From contig NZ_CP117425.1 in the NCBI RefSeq assembly GCF_030687295.1, forward strand, positions 620,001-684,000: 64,000 nt of DNA. The letters are read 5' to 3'. Every line of letters starts with the position of its first letter. Position 1 is the first letter of the stretch. Shown here piece by piece: positions 10,145-18,792 of this stretch. The notes under the pieces are model-generated. The model had not been told where the DNA came from. It saw only the letters and a program-made list of their open reading frames with translations, and made no database searches. This stretch comes from Pseudomonas beijingensis (GTDB taxonomy: Bacteria; Pseudomonadota; Gammaproteobacteria; Pseudomonadales; Pseudomonadaceae). A program made the position numbers and the translations under genes.

Positions 10145-11411
10145 GCAGAGCCTTGCCCAACGGATCATCATCGCGTTTGCGCTGATGAGCGCATTGGTGG
10201 CTGGCGCGTTCGCCATGGGTATCGTGGCGACCGTCCATTTGGTTGAAGAGAAATTGATTTCCGCCGGGCTTGGCGGCGATCTGCAACGCCTGTTGTTGAT
10301 GGACAGCGTCTCGGACTGGAACCACCGGCCGGAACCTGACCAATTGTTTTATTTCAGTGGTGGTCCGGGAGACTTCGAGTTGCCCAAGGATTTACGCCAT
10401 CTGGAGCGCGGTTTCCACGAGGTGTTTCGCGAGCAATTGTCCTATCACGCCATGGTCGAGATCGTTGACGGCCGGCACTACGTATTGCTGCAAGACCAGA
10501 GCGACTTCGAAGAGCGCGAACGGGTGCTGTTTGCCGTGGTGCTGGTTGGTTTCGTGCTCAGCCTGGCGCTGGCGGTATTTTTGGGCTGGGTCCTGGCACG
10601 CCGGGTGATGGCGCCGGTGGTTCGCCTGGCCCGGCAAGTGCGCCATCGCGACCAGCTCCTCGGCCTCGCGCCGCCGTTGGCCCCGGATTATGCCGCCGAT
10701 GAGGTGGGTGAGCTGGCCGTGGCGTTCGATGCCACACTGGGGCGCTTGCGCCAGGCCCTGACCCGCGAGCGGTTGTTTACCAGCGACGTGAGCCACGAGT
10801 TGCGCACACCGTTGATGGTCCTGGCGACCTCTTGCGAGTTGCTGCTGGAAAACCCGGCGCTGGACCCGCGCGGTCGTACCCAGGTCGAACGCATCAATCG
10901 GGCCAGTGAAGAGATGCGTGAGCTAGTGCAGACTTTCCTGATGCTCGCCAGGTCCGAACGTGAAGACAACGGCATGTCGCCGCGGCTGACCCTGGGGCAG
11001 GTGGCCGAGAATCTCCTCGGTGTGTGGCGCGGGCCCATCGAATCCAAAGGCCTGACGTTGATCTTCGAGCCCGGGCAAACTGTCGACACCCTGTATAACG
11101 CCACGTTCCTGACGGCGGTGATGGGCAATCTGTTGCGCAACGCCCTGCACTACACCGATCAGGGCTTCATCCGCCTTTCACTGACCACCACCGGATTTGT
11201 GGTCGAGGACAGCGGCGTGGGTATTCCTGAGGAAAAACGCGAGGCGATGTTCGAGCCGTTTGTGCGCGGTAATGAAAAACGCGGTGAGGGTCTGGGGCTG
11301 GGCTTGTCCCTGGTACAGCGCATTTGCGAGAACCAGGCTTGGACCGTCAGCCTCAGTACGATGGAGCCCAATGGTTGCCACTTCGAGGTGGAATTGAATC
11401 CAAGGGGCTAG
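10134..11411 (+). CDS. colS: Sensor histidine kinase ColS
   Basis: A 425-aa inner-membrane kinase. TM1 spans about residues 10-33 and TM2 about 133-155, with a periplasmic sensor between. The residues H35, E38, H95, E96, E126 and E129, which I recall as the iron/zinc-sensing set of P. putida ColS, are all present at exactly those positions. The kinase core has the phosphorylated histidine in DVSHELRTPL, the N-box NLLRNALHY and G-boxes GVGIPEE and GLGLGLSL. ATG 10134 lies inside the end of colR. With colR it should control the downstream orf222-wapQ genes. Confidence 0.94.
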   Translation: MEFKQSLAQRIIIAFALMSALVAGAFAMGIVATVHLVEEKLISAGLGGDLQRLLLMDSVSDWNHRPEPDQLFYFSGGPGDFELPKDLRHLERGFHEVFREQLSYHAMVEIVDGRHYVLLQDQSDFEERERVLFAVVLVGFVLSLALAVFLGWVLARRVMAPVVRLARQVRHRDQLLGLAPPLAPDYAADEVGELAVAFDATLGRLRQALTRERLFTSDVSHELRTPLMVLATSCELLLENPALDPRGRTQVERINRASEEMRELVQTFLMLARSEREDNGMSPRLTLGQVAENLLGVWRGPIESKGLTLIFEPGQTVDTLYNATFLTAVMGNLLRNALHYTDQGFIRLSLTTTGFVVEDSGVGIPEEKREAMFEPFVRGNEKRGEGLGLGLSLVQRICENQAWTVSLSTMEPNGCHFEVELNPRG

Positions 11412-11525
11412 GCCTCCGGACCGAAAAGTCTTGTAAACATTGGAGCGTTTGCCTGACTTAATTTTCACAAAGGCATGACATTCCGATTCATAAGGTGGGG
11501 CCGATCAGTCATTGAGGCCCCGCTA

Positions 11526-12194
11526 ATGTCCAAACCCATCAAGCTGGATTTTTCCGAAAAATACGACGAGCAGCACGCCAGGGAATATTTTCACAAGCAT
11601 CGCCGCGGCTTGAGTCGCCGTCTTTCCAACCAGCGAGACCAACAATTGGCCCGACGTGCATTGACACTCGTCGGAGATCCCGGCCTGGTCCTGGACCTGC
11701 CCTGCGGTGCCGGGCGCTTCTGGTCCTTGTTGGCCGAAAAACCGAACCGGGTCATCATCGGCGCGGACAATTCCGAAGCCATGCTCAATACCGCGTTGGA
11801 GGCTCAACCGACGGATGTCGTAAAACGGGTACGGCCCTTGCACACTTCTGCGTTCGACATCGCCTTACCTGATAACGCCGTCGACAGCATTTTTTGTATG
11901 CGCCTGTTGCATCACATCGGTGAACCCGCGCATCGACTGGCGATTCTGAAGGAGTTCGAGCGTGTCAGTCGTGACAGCGTGATCGTTTCATTGTGGGTCG
12001 ATGGCAATTTCAAGGCCTGGAAACGCAAGCGCCTGGAGCGCACCCGTGGGCAGAAAGACTACCAGAATCGATTTGTGTTACCGACTGATACAGTTGAAGG
12101 GGAGTTTCGGCAGGCCGGGTTTCGCATTCAGGAACGACTGGATTTCCTACCGCTCTATGCCATGTGGCGAGTTTATGTATTACGCAAGAGGTAA
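11526..12194 (+). CDS. Class I SAM-dependent methyltransferase (orf222 of the ColRS locus)
   Basis: A 222-aa methyltransferase of Rossmann type. The SAM-binding motif I is VLDLPCGAGRFWSLL, followed by the acidic IIGADNSEAML and the motif-IV region SIFCMRLLHHI. The length equals that of orf222, described downstream of colRS in P. fluorescens WCS365 as part of a ColR-controlled operon with wapQ. ATG 11526 has TGAGG upstream. The methyl acceptor is not known from the sequence; context suggests an envelope or lipopolysaccharide-related substrate. Confidence 0.88.
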   Translation: MSKPIKLDFSEKYDEQHAREYFHKHRRGLSRRLSNQRDQQLARRALTLVGDPGLVLDLPCGAGRFWSLLAEKPNRVIIGADNSEAMLNTALEAQPTDVVKRVRPLHTSAFDIALPDNAVDSIFCMRLLHHIGEPAHRLAILKEFERVSRDSVIVSLWVDGNFKAWKRKRLERTRGQKDYQNRFVLPTDTVEGEFRQAGFRIQERLDFLPLYAMWRVYVLRKR

Positions 12195-12198
12195 AGGC

Positions 12199-12909
12199 AT
12201 GGGTGTGCAGGCAATAGAAGCATCAATGATTCCCCCCGGTGACTTCGAACATTTCTGGAGTCAACAGGGTGAGTGGGTGGAAGAGCCTAATGTGCGTCGC
12301 GGCGGTGAAAGCGGTGTGCAACGGATCAAGGACAAGGACGGCAAGCTACTTTATGCCAAGCGTCAGACCGGACATATTTATCGCAGCTGGCTGCACCCGT
12401 TCGGTCGACCGACCGTGCTTCGTGAGCAAGATGCACTGCTGGCATTGACCCGGCTGGATGTCCGCGTCCCCCAGCTTATTTTCTGTGGCGCCCAGCGGGA
12501 CCCGGTCCACAAGTGGCGTGCGCTGCTGGTGACCCAGGCGCTGGAAGGTTTTGAAGAGATCGAGCACTGGTATGCCGCAGGTGGCCGCGAGCGCCATGGC
12601 GAAGCGGTGCATGATCAAATTCTCCTGACACTGGCTGAAACACTGGCGCGGATGCACAAGGGCCGTTGGCAACATGGCTGTATCTACATCAAGCACGTCT
12701 TTGTGCGTGTGACCGGAGAGGGAGAGGCGGCCAAGGCTGAAGTGGCTTTGCTCGATTTTGAAAAGTGTCGCCAGCGCCTGACTGCCCGGCGTGCGGCTTC
12801 CCATGACCTGAAACAGCTGCGGCGCCATTCGTCGTTCAGCGATGCCGATTGGAAAAAACTCGTCTACTTTTATGAGGCGGCGTTTGGCAGCGCTATCAAA
12901 GGTTTATAG
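12199..12909 (+). CDS. wapQ: InaA/WapQ-family lipopolysaccharide core kinase
   Basis: A 236-aa protein of the Kdo/WaaP-like kinase fold (InaA family). Visible are the lysine region LYAKRQTGH, the catalytic loop ARMHKGRWQHGCIYIKHVF (family H-x-D-type loop with HGC) and the metal-binding LLDFEKCRQR. Family members phosphorylate sugars of the LPS inner core. It starts four bases after the methyltransferase stop with AGAGGTAAAGG as ribosome site, so it is part of the same operon. The wapQ name follows the P. fluorescens ColRS literature; inaA is the equivalent label in P. aeruginosa. Confidence 0.82.
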   Translation: MGVQAIEASMIPPGDFEHFWSQQGEWVEEPNVRRGGESGVQRIKDKDGKLLYAKRQTGHIYRSWLHPFGRPTVLREQDALLALTRLDVRVPQLIFCGAQRDPVHKWRALLVTQALEGFEEIEHWYAAGGRERHGEAVHDQILLTLAETLARMHKGRWQHGCIYIKHVFVRVTGEGEAAKAEVALLDFEKCRQRLTARRAASHDLKQLRRHSSFSDADWKKLVYFYEAAFGSAIKGL

Positions 12910-12911
12910 TC

Positions 12912-13139
12912 ATGAAACTAGAAATTGCTAGAGGTTTGTTTTTAGTCGGAGCCCTGGCAGTTACATCGATGGCGGTGGCTGTATGGGAACAGCCACGCTC
13001 GCAGATCCTCAGTGCTTCCAATGCGGGTGCGCATTGTCCGCTGCCGCGTGTGGCAAAGGCCAGCGAGGCGATCCGACCGGACGATGATCTGCTGCTGTTC
13101 ATGTTCAGCCTGTCCCAAGGGATGAGGCCGCAGAGTTGA
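12912..13139 (+). CDS. Small exported protein at the end of the colRS-wapQ cluster
   Basis: A 75-aa predicted protein with an N-terminal signal peptide or membrane anchor (residues 1-24, GLFLVGALAVTSMAVAV) and a short, mostly polar tail ending MRPQS. The start codon comes two bases after the wapQ stop and the gene is closed by a terminator, so it is probably the last gene of the operon. I do not recognise a domain. Confidence 0.6.
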   Translation: MKLEIARGLFLVGALAVTSMAVAVWEQPRSQILSASNAGAHCPLPRVAKASEAIRPDDDLLLFMFSLSQGMRPQS

Positions 13140-13152
13140 AAGCCCTGAAATC

Positions 13153-13188
13153 AAAATAAAGGCCTCCCTTGTGAGGTCTTTATTTTTT
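13153..13188 (+). terminator. Rho-independent terminator of the colRS-orf222-wapQ unit
   Basis: A stem AAATAAAGGCCTC / GAGGTCTTTATTT with a short loop, followed by T residues. The A-rich 5' arm makes it usable in both directions. Confidence 0.85.
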
Positions 13189-13208
13189 GGACTGTCAGAT
13201 CAACCCTT

Positions 13209-13338
13209 GTGGCGAGGGGACTTATCCCCTTTGGATTGTGGGGGCAAAGCTTGCTCGCGAAACAGTCGCCTCGATTCCTGGAAGACCGCATCGCCTTCAT
13301 CGCGGGCAAGCCTTGCTCCCACAGTACCCCTCGCCACA
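13209..13338. repeat. Nested REP elements between the colRS cluster and the efflux operon
   Basis: Outer TGTGGCGAGGGG ... CCCCTCGCCACA pair around an inner TGTGGGGGCAAAGCTTGCTC / GCCTTGCTCCCACA pair, the same nested build as at 2299-2423. It lies between convergent genes. Confidence 0.8.
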
Positions 13339-13348
13339 GGTATCCACT

Positions 13349-16300
13349 TCAGGCCTTGTCCGGCTTGGCCAGCAGCGTGTAGACGCAAGGCAACACAAAC
13401 AGTGTGAACAAGGTGCCAATCGACATGCCCGTGGCGATCACCGTGCCGATGTCGAAGCGGCTCACTGCCCCGGCGCCAGTGGCGAGGATGAGCGGCACCA
13501 TGCCGAACACCATCGCCGCGGTGGTCATCAGTACCGGCCGCAGACGAATCGACGCGGCTTGTTCCACGGCTTCGCGCGGCGACAGGTTCTGTTCCCTGCG
13601 CAACTGGTTGGCGAACTCGACAATCAGGATCCCGTGCTTGCTGATCAAGCCGATCAACGTTACCAGGCCCACCTGGGTATAGATGTTCATGCTCGACCAG
13701 CCGAGGAACAGCGGAATCAGGGCACCGCAGATGGACAGCGGCACGGTCACCAGGATCACCAGCGGGTCCCGGAAACTTTCGAACTGCGCGGCCAGCACCA
13801 GGAAGATAATCGCCAGGGCCAGGGCAAAGGTCACCCACAACGCGCTGCCTTCCTGAACGAATTGGCGCGAAGCCCCGGCGTAATCGAAGGCGAACCCCAC
13901 CGGTGCTTCCTCTCGGGCGATCTGGCGGACGGTCTCGATGGCCTCGCCCATGCTCACGATGGGAAAGCCTGAAATCGTCACCGCATTGAGCTGCTGGAAC
14001 TGGTTCAGCTGTCGCGGCCGCGCCCGGTCGCTGACCGTGATCAGCGTCGACAGCGGTAACGATTCACCCTTGGCATTTTTCACGTAGTAGTTGTTCAACC
14101 AGTCGGGGTTGTCCCGGAACGGCCGTTCGACCTGGGCAATGACCTTGTAGCTGCGGCCCTCGAGGGTGAAGCGGTTGATCTCGGATTCGCCCAGCAGCGT
14201 CGCCAGGGTACCGCCCAGGTCTTGCATGGAAACACCCATCTGGGCGGCCTTGGCGCGATCGATATCCACCACGACTTCCGGCTTGTCGAACGCCAGGTCA
14301 ATGTCCATGAAGGCGAACTTGCCGGATTCCAATGCGCGCTTTTTGACCCGGTCGGCAACTTCCAGCAGCGTCGCATACTCCTTCGGTGAGTTGATGACGA
14401 ACGCGAACGGCAAGCCTTCTCCGGTGCCCGGCAACGAGGGCAGGTTGAAACCGAATATCTGCAGGCCAGGCACGCTTTCCAGCTTGGCCTGGACCTCGGG
14501 CAGGATTTCCATCTGGGTACGGTCGCGTTCGTTCCAGGGCTTGAGCAGGAAGCCGCCGATGCCCGATTGCACGCCGTTATAGCCATTGATCTGGAACGAG
14601 GAGTAGTACTCCGGGAACTCCTTGAAAATGGTGATGAAGTGATCGGTATAGGTGTTCAGGTAGTCGAGGTTGGTGGGCTGCGGGGCGTTGGCCATCATGA
14701 AGATGATGCCCTGGTCCTCGTCGGGGGCCAGTTCGGACTTGCTGAACATGACCAGCACCGGGATCAGCAGCAGTACGATCACCGCGAACACCAGCACCAC
14801 CGGCCGTGTATTGAGCGTGCCATGGAGCATGTGCTGGTAACGGCTCTTCAAGCGTTCAAAGAGCATGTCCAGCCGATGGGCCAGCCCCGAGGGGTTCTCG
14901 TCGTGGCGCAGGAGCAGGGCGCACATCATGGGCGACAGGGTCAGGGCGACGATCCCGGAGATCACCACCGCACCGGCCAGGGTCAAGGCGAACTCCTTGA
15001 ACAAGGCACCCGTCAGGCCTTCGAGCAGGCCGATCGGTGCATACACCGCCGCCAGGGTGATGGTCATCGAGACCACCGGCATGGCGATTTCCCGGGCACC
15101 TTCTATTGCGGCGTCGAACGGGGTCTTGCCTTCCTCGATGTGCCGGTGAATGTTCTCCACCACCACGATGGCGTCGTCCACCACCAGGCCGATGGCGAGC
15201 ACCATGGCCAGCAGCGTCAGGAGGTTCATCGAGTAGCCCATCAACTGCATGAAGAACATCACGCCGATCATCGACAGCGGGATAGTCACCACCGGGATGA
15301 CCACCGAACGCAGGGCGCCGAGGAACAGGAACACCACGACGATGACGATCAGCACCGCCTCGAACAGGGTTTTCACCACTTCGTCGATGGACGCCTGGAT
15401 GAACAGGGTGGCGTCGTAGGCGATCTCGGCCTTGAGGTTGGTCGGGAGCTGGGCCTCCATCTCCGGCATGATCTTGCGCACTTCCTTGATCACATCGAGC
15501 GGGTTCGCGCCTGGCGTGGCCTTGATCCCGATGTACACCGAGGGCGTGCCACCGAAGGAACTGATGGTGTCGTAGTTCTCGGCCCCCATTTCCACGCGAG
15601 CCACGTCCCGCAGCAACACGCGACTGTCGCCGTCGGTCTTGAGCGGGATTGCGGCGAAGGCTTCGGCGGACTTGAGTTCGGTGTTGGCGTTGATGCTGGT
15701 GACCACATACTCGCCTTTCACTTCACCGGCGGCGGAAAGGAAGTTGTGCTGGCGCACGGCGTTGGTCACGTCGGCGGCGGTCAGTCCGAAGCCGGCGAGC
15801 TTGACTGGGTCCAGCCACAGGCGCATGGCGAAGACCTGGTTGCCTAGGATCTCCGCTTCGGCCATACCGGGCAGTGTCGCCAGCTTGGGCTGGATCACCC
15901 GTGACAGGTAGTCGGTGATCTGCGGGTTGTTCAGTTCCTTGCTGAAGAAGCTGATGTACATCAGGGCCGAGGCATCGGCGGCCTCACGGCTGAGGACCGG
16001 GTCCTCGGCGTCCTGGGGCAATTGGTTCTTGACCTCGTTGGCCTTGGCCAGCAGTTCGGTAAAGAGTCGGTCGCTGTTGGAACCGATGCGGGCATAGACC
16101 GAAATCACCGAGAAATTCTGGCGACTGACCGAGGTCATGTAGTCGATGCCCTCGGCACTGGCCAGGCTCTGCTGCATCGGTTGGGTGATGTAGCCCTGGA
16201 TGGTTTCGGCGTTGGCCCCGGGGTAGGCGGTGGTCACCGTGATCAGGGCGTTTTCCATTTGTGGATACTGACGCAGGGGCAGCTTGCTCCAGGCCTGGAA

Positions 16301-16375
16301 GCCCAGCAGCACGATCAACAGGCTGACCACGGTGGCGAGCACCGGACGGCGGATGAACGGATCGGTAAAAGCCAT
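13349..16375 (-). CDS. mexW: RND multidrug efflux permease (HAE1 family, probably MexW)
   Basis: A 1008-aa proton-driven inner-membrane drug exporter of normal RND length. It starts MAFTDPFIRRPVLATVVSLL (TM1); the second TM block (about 335-545) contains GLVVDDAIVVVENI with the paired Asp-Asp of the proton relay, and the C-terminal block repeats the pattern (SKHGILIVEFANQLR). Two large periplasmic loops hold the drug-binding porter domains. It follows the adaptor gene by 13 bp. No outer-membrane channel gene is present, so it must borrow one such as OprM. The MexW name rests on recalled position near inaA/colRS/groESL in P. aeruginosa and is less certain than the family. Confidence 0.9.
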   Translation of the reverse strand: MAFTDPFIRRPVLATVVSLLIVLLGFQAWSKLPLRQYPQMENALITVTTAYPGANAETIQGYITQPMQQSLASAEGIDYMTSVSRQNFSVISVYARIGSNSDRLFTELLAKANEVKNQLPQDAEDPVLSREAADASALMYISFFSKELNNPQITDYLSRVIQPKLATLPGMAEAEILGNQVFAMRLWLDPVKLAGFGLTAADVTNAVRQHNFLSAAGEVKGEYVVTSINANTELKSAEAFAAIPLKTDGDSRVLLRDVARVEMGAENYDTISSFGGTPSVYIGIKATPGANPLDVIKEVRKIMPEMEAQLPTNLKAEIAYDATLFIQASIDEVVKTLFEAVLIVIVVVFLFLGALRSVVIPVVTIPLSMIGVMFFMQLMGYSMNLLTLLAMVLAIGLVVDDAIVVVENIHRHIEEGKTPFDAAIEGAREIAMPVVSMTITLAAVYAPIGLLEGLTGALFKEFALTLAGAVVISGIVALTLSPMMCALLLRHDENPSGLAHRLDMLFERLKSRYQHMLHGTLNTRPVVLVFAVIVLLLIPVLVMFSKSELAPDEDQGIIFMMANAPQPTNLDYLNTYTDHFITIFKEFPEYYSSFQINGYNGVQSGIGGFLLKPWNERDRTQMEILPEVQAKLESVPGLQIFGFNLPSLPGTGEGLPFAFVINSPKEYATLLEVADRVKKRALESGKFAFMDIDLAFDKPEVVVDIDRAKAAQMGVSMQDLGGTLATLLGESEINRFTLEGRSYKVIAQVERPFRDNPDWLNNYYVKNAKGESLPLSTLITVSDRARPRQLNQFQQLNAVTISGFPIVSMGEAIETVRQIAREEAPVGFAFDYAGASRQFVQEGSALWVTFALALAIIFLVLAAQFESFRDPLVILVTVPLSICGALIPLFLGWSSMNIYTQVGLVTLIGLISKHGILIVEFANQLRREQNLSPREAVEQAASIRLRPVLMTTAAMVFGMVPLILATGAGAVSRFDIGTVIATGMSIGTLFTLFVLPCVYTLLAKPDKA

Positions 16376-16388
16376 GGGGGTTCCTTGA

Positions 16389-17537
16389 TCAGTCCGCGCG
16401 CGGCGGGCTGTTCTGTTCGGTCAGGGTCTTGTCGTCGCTGATGGCGATCGGCGTACCGTTATCGAGCTTGATCTGGCCGGCGATCACGACTTGTTCGCCG
16501 CTCTGCACGCCTTTGGCAACCAGCACCTGCCCGTCGCGTCGCTCGCCGGTTTCAACGAAGCGCCGTTCGGCGATCAGGACCGGCTGGCCCTTGTCGTCCT
16601 TCTCGACCGTGCCGTCGGCGGCTTTCTTTTGCGTCACCACGTACATGGAGTTGCCGTAGAGGGTGTAGGTCACGGCGCTTTCCGGCACGACGATTCCGGC
16701 GGCCACGTCCGGCAGGATCACCTGCAGGTTGGCGAACATGCCGGGCAGCAGCTTGCCGTCGGGGTTGGCCAGGGTGGCGCGTACCAGGACGTTGCGGGTG
16801 CTGTCCTCGACCTTGGGGTTGATCGCGCTGATGGTGCCGACGAAGGTCTGCCCGGGATAGGCCGAGACGCTGACGTTGACTGGCAGGGCAATGGCGAGCC
16901 GGGGCACGGTTTGTTCAGGCACGTAGAAGTCCACGTACAGGCTGCTGAGGTCCTGCAGGGTGGCGATCACCGTGCCGCTGGCCAGGTAGTCGCCGACATC
17001 CACCTGGCGAATGCCGATGGTGCCGCTGAACGGCGCCAGGATGTGTTTCTTGGCCAGCGACGCCTTGAGCTGATTGACCGTGGCCTGGTTCTTCTTCAAT
17101 TGCGCCGAGAGCCGGTCGAATTCGCCTTTGGAGATCGCCTGGCTGCCCACCAGTTGTCGGCCGCGACCGAAATCCAGTTGTGACAGGCCCAGGTCGGCCT
17201 CGGCGGTTTCCAGCAGGGCGCTTTCGACTTCGCTGTCCAGTTGCAGGAGCGGCTGGCCGGCCTTGACCTTTTGGCCCGACTGGAACTGCACTTTCTGCAC
17301 GGTCCCGGCGATTTCCAGGCTCAGGTCCACGCCTTGTAGCGCCTTGAGGCTGCCAACGGTGGGCAGGCGAGCTTGCCAGGGTTGCTGGGCGGCCGTGGCC
17401 ACGGCGACGCTGACCGGCGGTTTTGGCGCAGAGAACGACTGGATCTGCTGGTAAACGGAGAAGGCCTTGTAGCCGGCGAGCAACAGCACCACCAGCAGGA
17501 CAACACCCAACATGATCAGCATGCGGCGTCGCAGCAT
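16389..17537 (-). CDS. mexV: RND efflux periplasmic adaptor (membrane fusion protein, probably MexV)
   Basis: A 382-aa membrane fusion protein that joins the RND permease to an outer-membrane channel. It has an N-terminal membrane anchor (residues 5-25, LIMLGVVLLVVLLLAGY), a lipoyl-like half motif GQKVKAGQPLLQLDSE, an alpha-hairpin (about 105-165, LDFGRGRQLVGS...VNQLKASLAK), the second lipoyl half APFSGTIGIRQVDVGDYL and beta-barrel/membrane-proximal domains. It is the first gene of the two-gene efflux operon. No dedicated regulator gene stands beside it. Confidence 0.88.
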   Translation of the reverse strand: MLRRRMLIMLGVVLLVVLLLAGYKAFSVYQQIQSFSAPKPPVSVAVATAAQQPWQARLPTVGSLKALQGVDLSLEIAGTVQKVQFQSGQKVKAGQPLLQLDSEVESALLETAEADLGLSQLDFGRGRQLVGSQAISKGEFDRLSAQLKKNQATVNQLKASLAKKHILAPFSGTIGIRQVDVGDYLASGTVIATLQDLSSLYVDFYVPEQTVPRLAIALPVNVSVSAYPGQTFVGTISAINPKVEDSTRNVLVRATLANPDGKLLPGMFANLQVILPDVAAGIVVPESAVTYTLYGNSMYVVTQKKAADGTVEKDDKGQPVLIAERRFVETGERRDGQVLVAKGVQSGEQVVIAGQIKLDNGTPIAISDDKTLTEQNSPPRAD

Positions 17538-17649
17538 GTTCCACTTCCTTGGAAAAGAGCTGAGAGAAAATACAGATAGGCGGGCACATTACTCCGAGTG
17601 TGCGGGCTATTCCAGATGCTGGCGGGCCGGTGGTGCGTGGGAATTTTCC

Positions 17650-17690
17650 GAAAAATCAGGGAGCTTGGCGCCGATGGGCTTCGCTCCCTG
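17650..17690 (-). terminator. Terminator after the DUF1513 gene
   Basis: AGGGAGC (17658-17664) and GCTCCCT (17683-17689) pair; read on the minus strand the hairpin is followed by GATTTTTC. It separates the iron-type cluster from mexV. Confidence 0.65.
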
Positions 17691-17692
17691 GC

Positions 17693-18790
17693 TCAGGCCA
17701 GATGCAAATGGTTATCCCAGAGCCCTGCCGGCAGATCCAGAGGTTTTGCAACCAATTGTGTCTGCCGGCAATCATAATAGCGGCAACGCCCTTGGCCCGA
17801 GGTCACGACAAAACCGTCGGCCACCGCACCCACGCCGGCACAGTCTGGCAGGGGCGCATCCAGGCGGACTTCGCCACTGTCCAGGTCCCAGATGAAGAAG
17901 CGGTTGCCGCGCGGGGCGGTCAGGGCCACCAGTCGCAGGTCGCTGTGCACGGCGACGCTGGCGGTGTAGTGCCCCATGGCCTGCAATTGCTCTTCGGGCA
18001 CCGGGAATGCCTGGAAAGGCTGCCCCGGTCGCTTGATCGCCAGCAGTTCCGACGATTCGTGGGCCGCGCCCATGAACTGCTGGCCGGAGACGATAGTGCC
18101 GTCACTGGCGATGCCTAGGTGGCGCACGCTGTTCATCGATTGGGCGAGGGTTTCCTTGCTCAGCAGGGTGCCATCGCGTTGCATCAGCACCAGGCTCGGC
18201 TCCATGGCGTCGAGGTTCATTTCAACCCGGCTTTCGGCTTCGGTGCGAATGCCGCCGTTGGCCACCACCAGCGTCTCGCCATCGGGCATCCAGGACACCT
18301 GGTGAGGACCGATGCCGTGGGTGGATAGCTCGCCGCTATGCACCAACCGCTCGCCGTCGAAACGGTACACGCCCAACAGGCCGCGTCCCGGGTCGGTGGT
18401 ATCGTTCTCGGTGGCGTATAGCCATTCGCCGCTTTTATGGATGACCGCGTGGCCGTAGAAATGCCGGTTCGGCAACGAGGTGATGGTTTGCAGCAGCGTC
18501 CCGTCGCGCAGGTCGATCAAGTAGCTTTCGGTGCCTGGACGACGGGCGACGAACAGCGCAATCGGCTGCGTCGGGTGATTGATAATGTCATGGCAACGCT
18601 GGCCGACCTGGGTGGCGAACACCCGCGTGCCGTCCAGTCGATAGCCGACGGCGTAGTGCTTGCCGTCGCCATCGTCCCGTGCCGAAAGCAAGAGTGGGTG
18701 CTTGTCCTTTTGCTTGAACAGCGTCCAGCCGCCCAGGGTGACGGCGCCGAGCAACAAGCTACCCAGTGCCAGGACCTGACGTCGAAACAT
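17693..18790 (-). CDS. DUF1513 beta-propeller-like exported protein
   Basis: A 365-aa protein with an N-terminal hydrophobic export or anchor segment (MFRRQVLALGSLLLGAVTL). The repeated GYRLDG, YLIDLRDG, FIWDLDSG units look like beta-propeller blades, as expected for DUF1513. Genes of this family are found with imelysins and DHOR proteins in clusters linked to iron; the molecular role is not established. It begins two bases after the imelysin stop, so the three genes 21313 to 17693 form one operon. Confidence 0.85.
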   Translation of the reverse strand: MFRRQVLALGSLLLGAVTLGGWTLFKQKDKHPLLLSARDDGDGKHYAVGYRLDGTRVFATQVGQRCHDIINHPTQPIALFVARRPGTESYLIDLRDGTLLQTITSLPNRHFYGHAVIHKSGEWLYATENDTTDPGRGLLGVYRFDGERLVHSGELSTHGIGPHQVSWMPDGETLVVANGGIRTEAESRVEMNLDAMEPSLVLMQRDGTLLSKETLAQSMNSVRHLGIASDGTIVSGQQFMGAAHESSELLAIKRPGQPFQAFPVPEEQLQAMGHYTASVAVHSDLRLVALTAPRGNRFFIWDLDSGEVRLDAPLPDCAGVGAVADGFVVTSGQGRCRYYDCRQTQLVAKPLDLPAGLWDNHLHLA

Positions 18791-18792
18791 GA

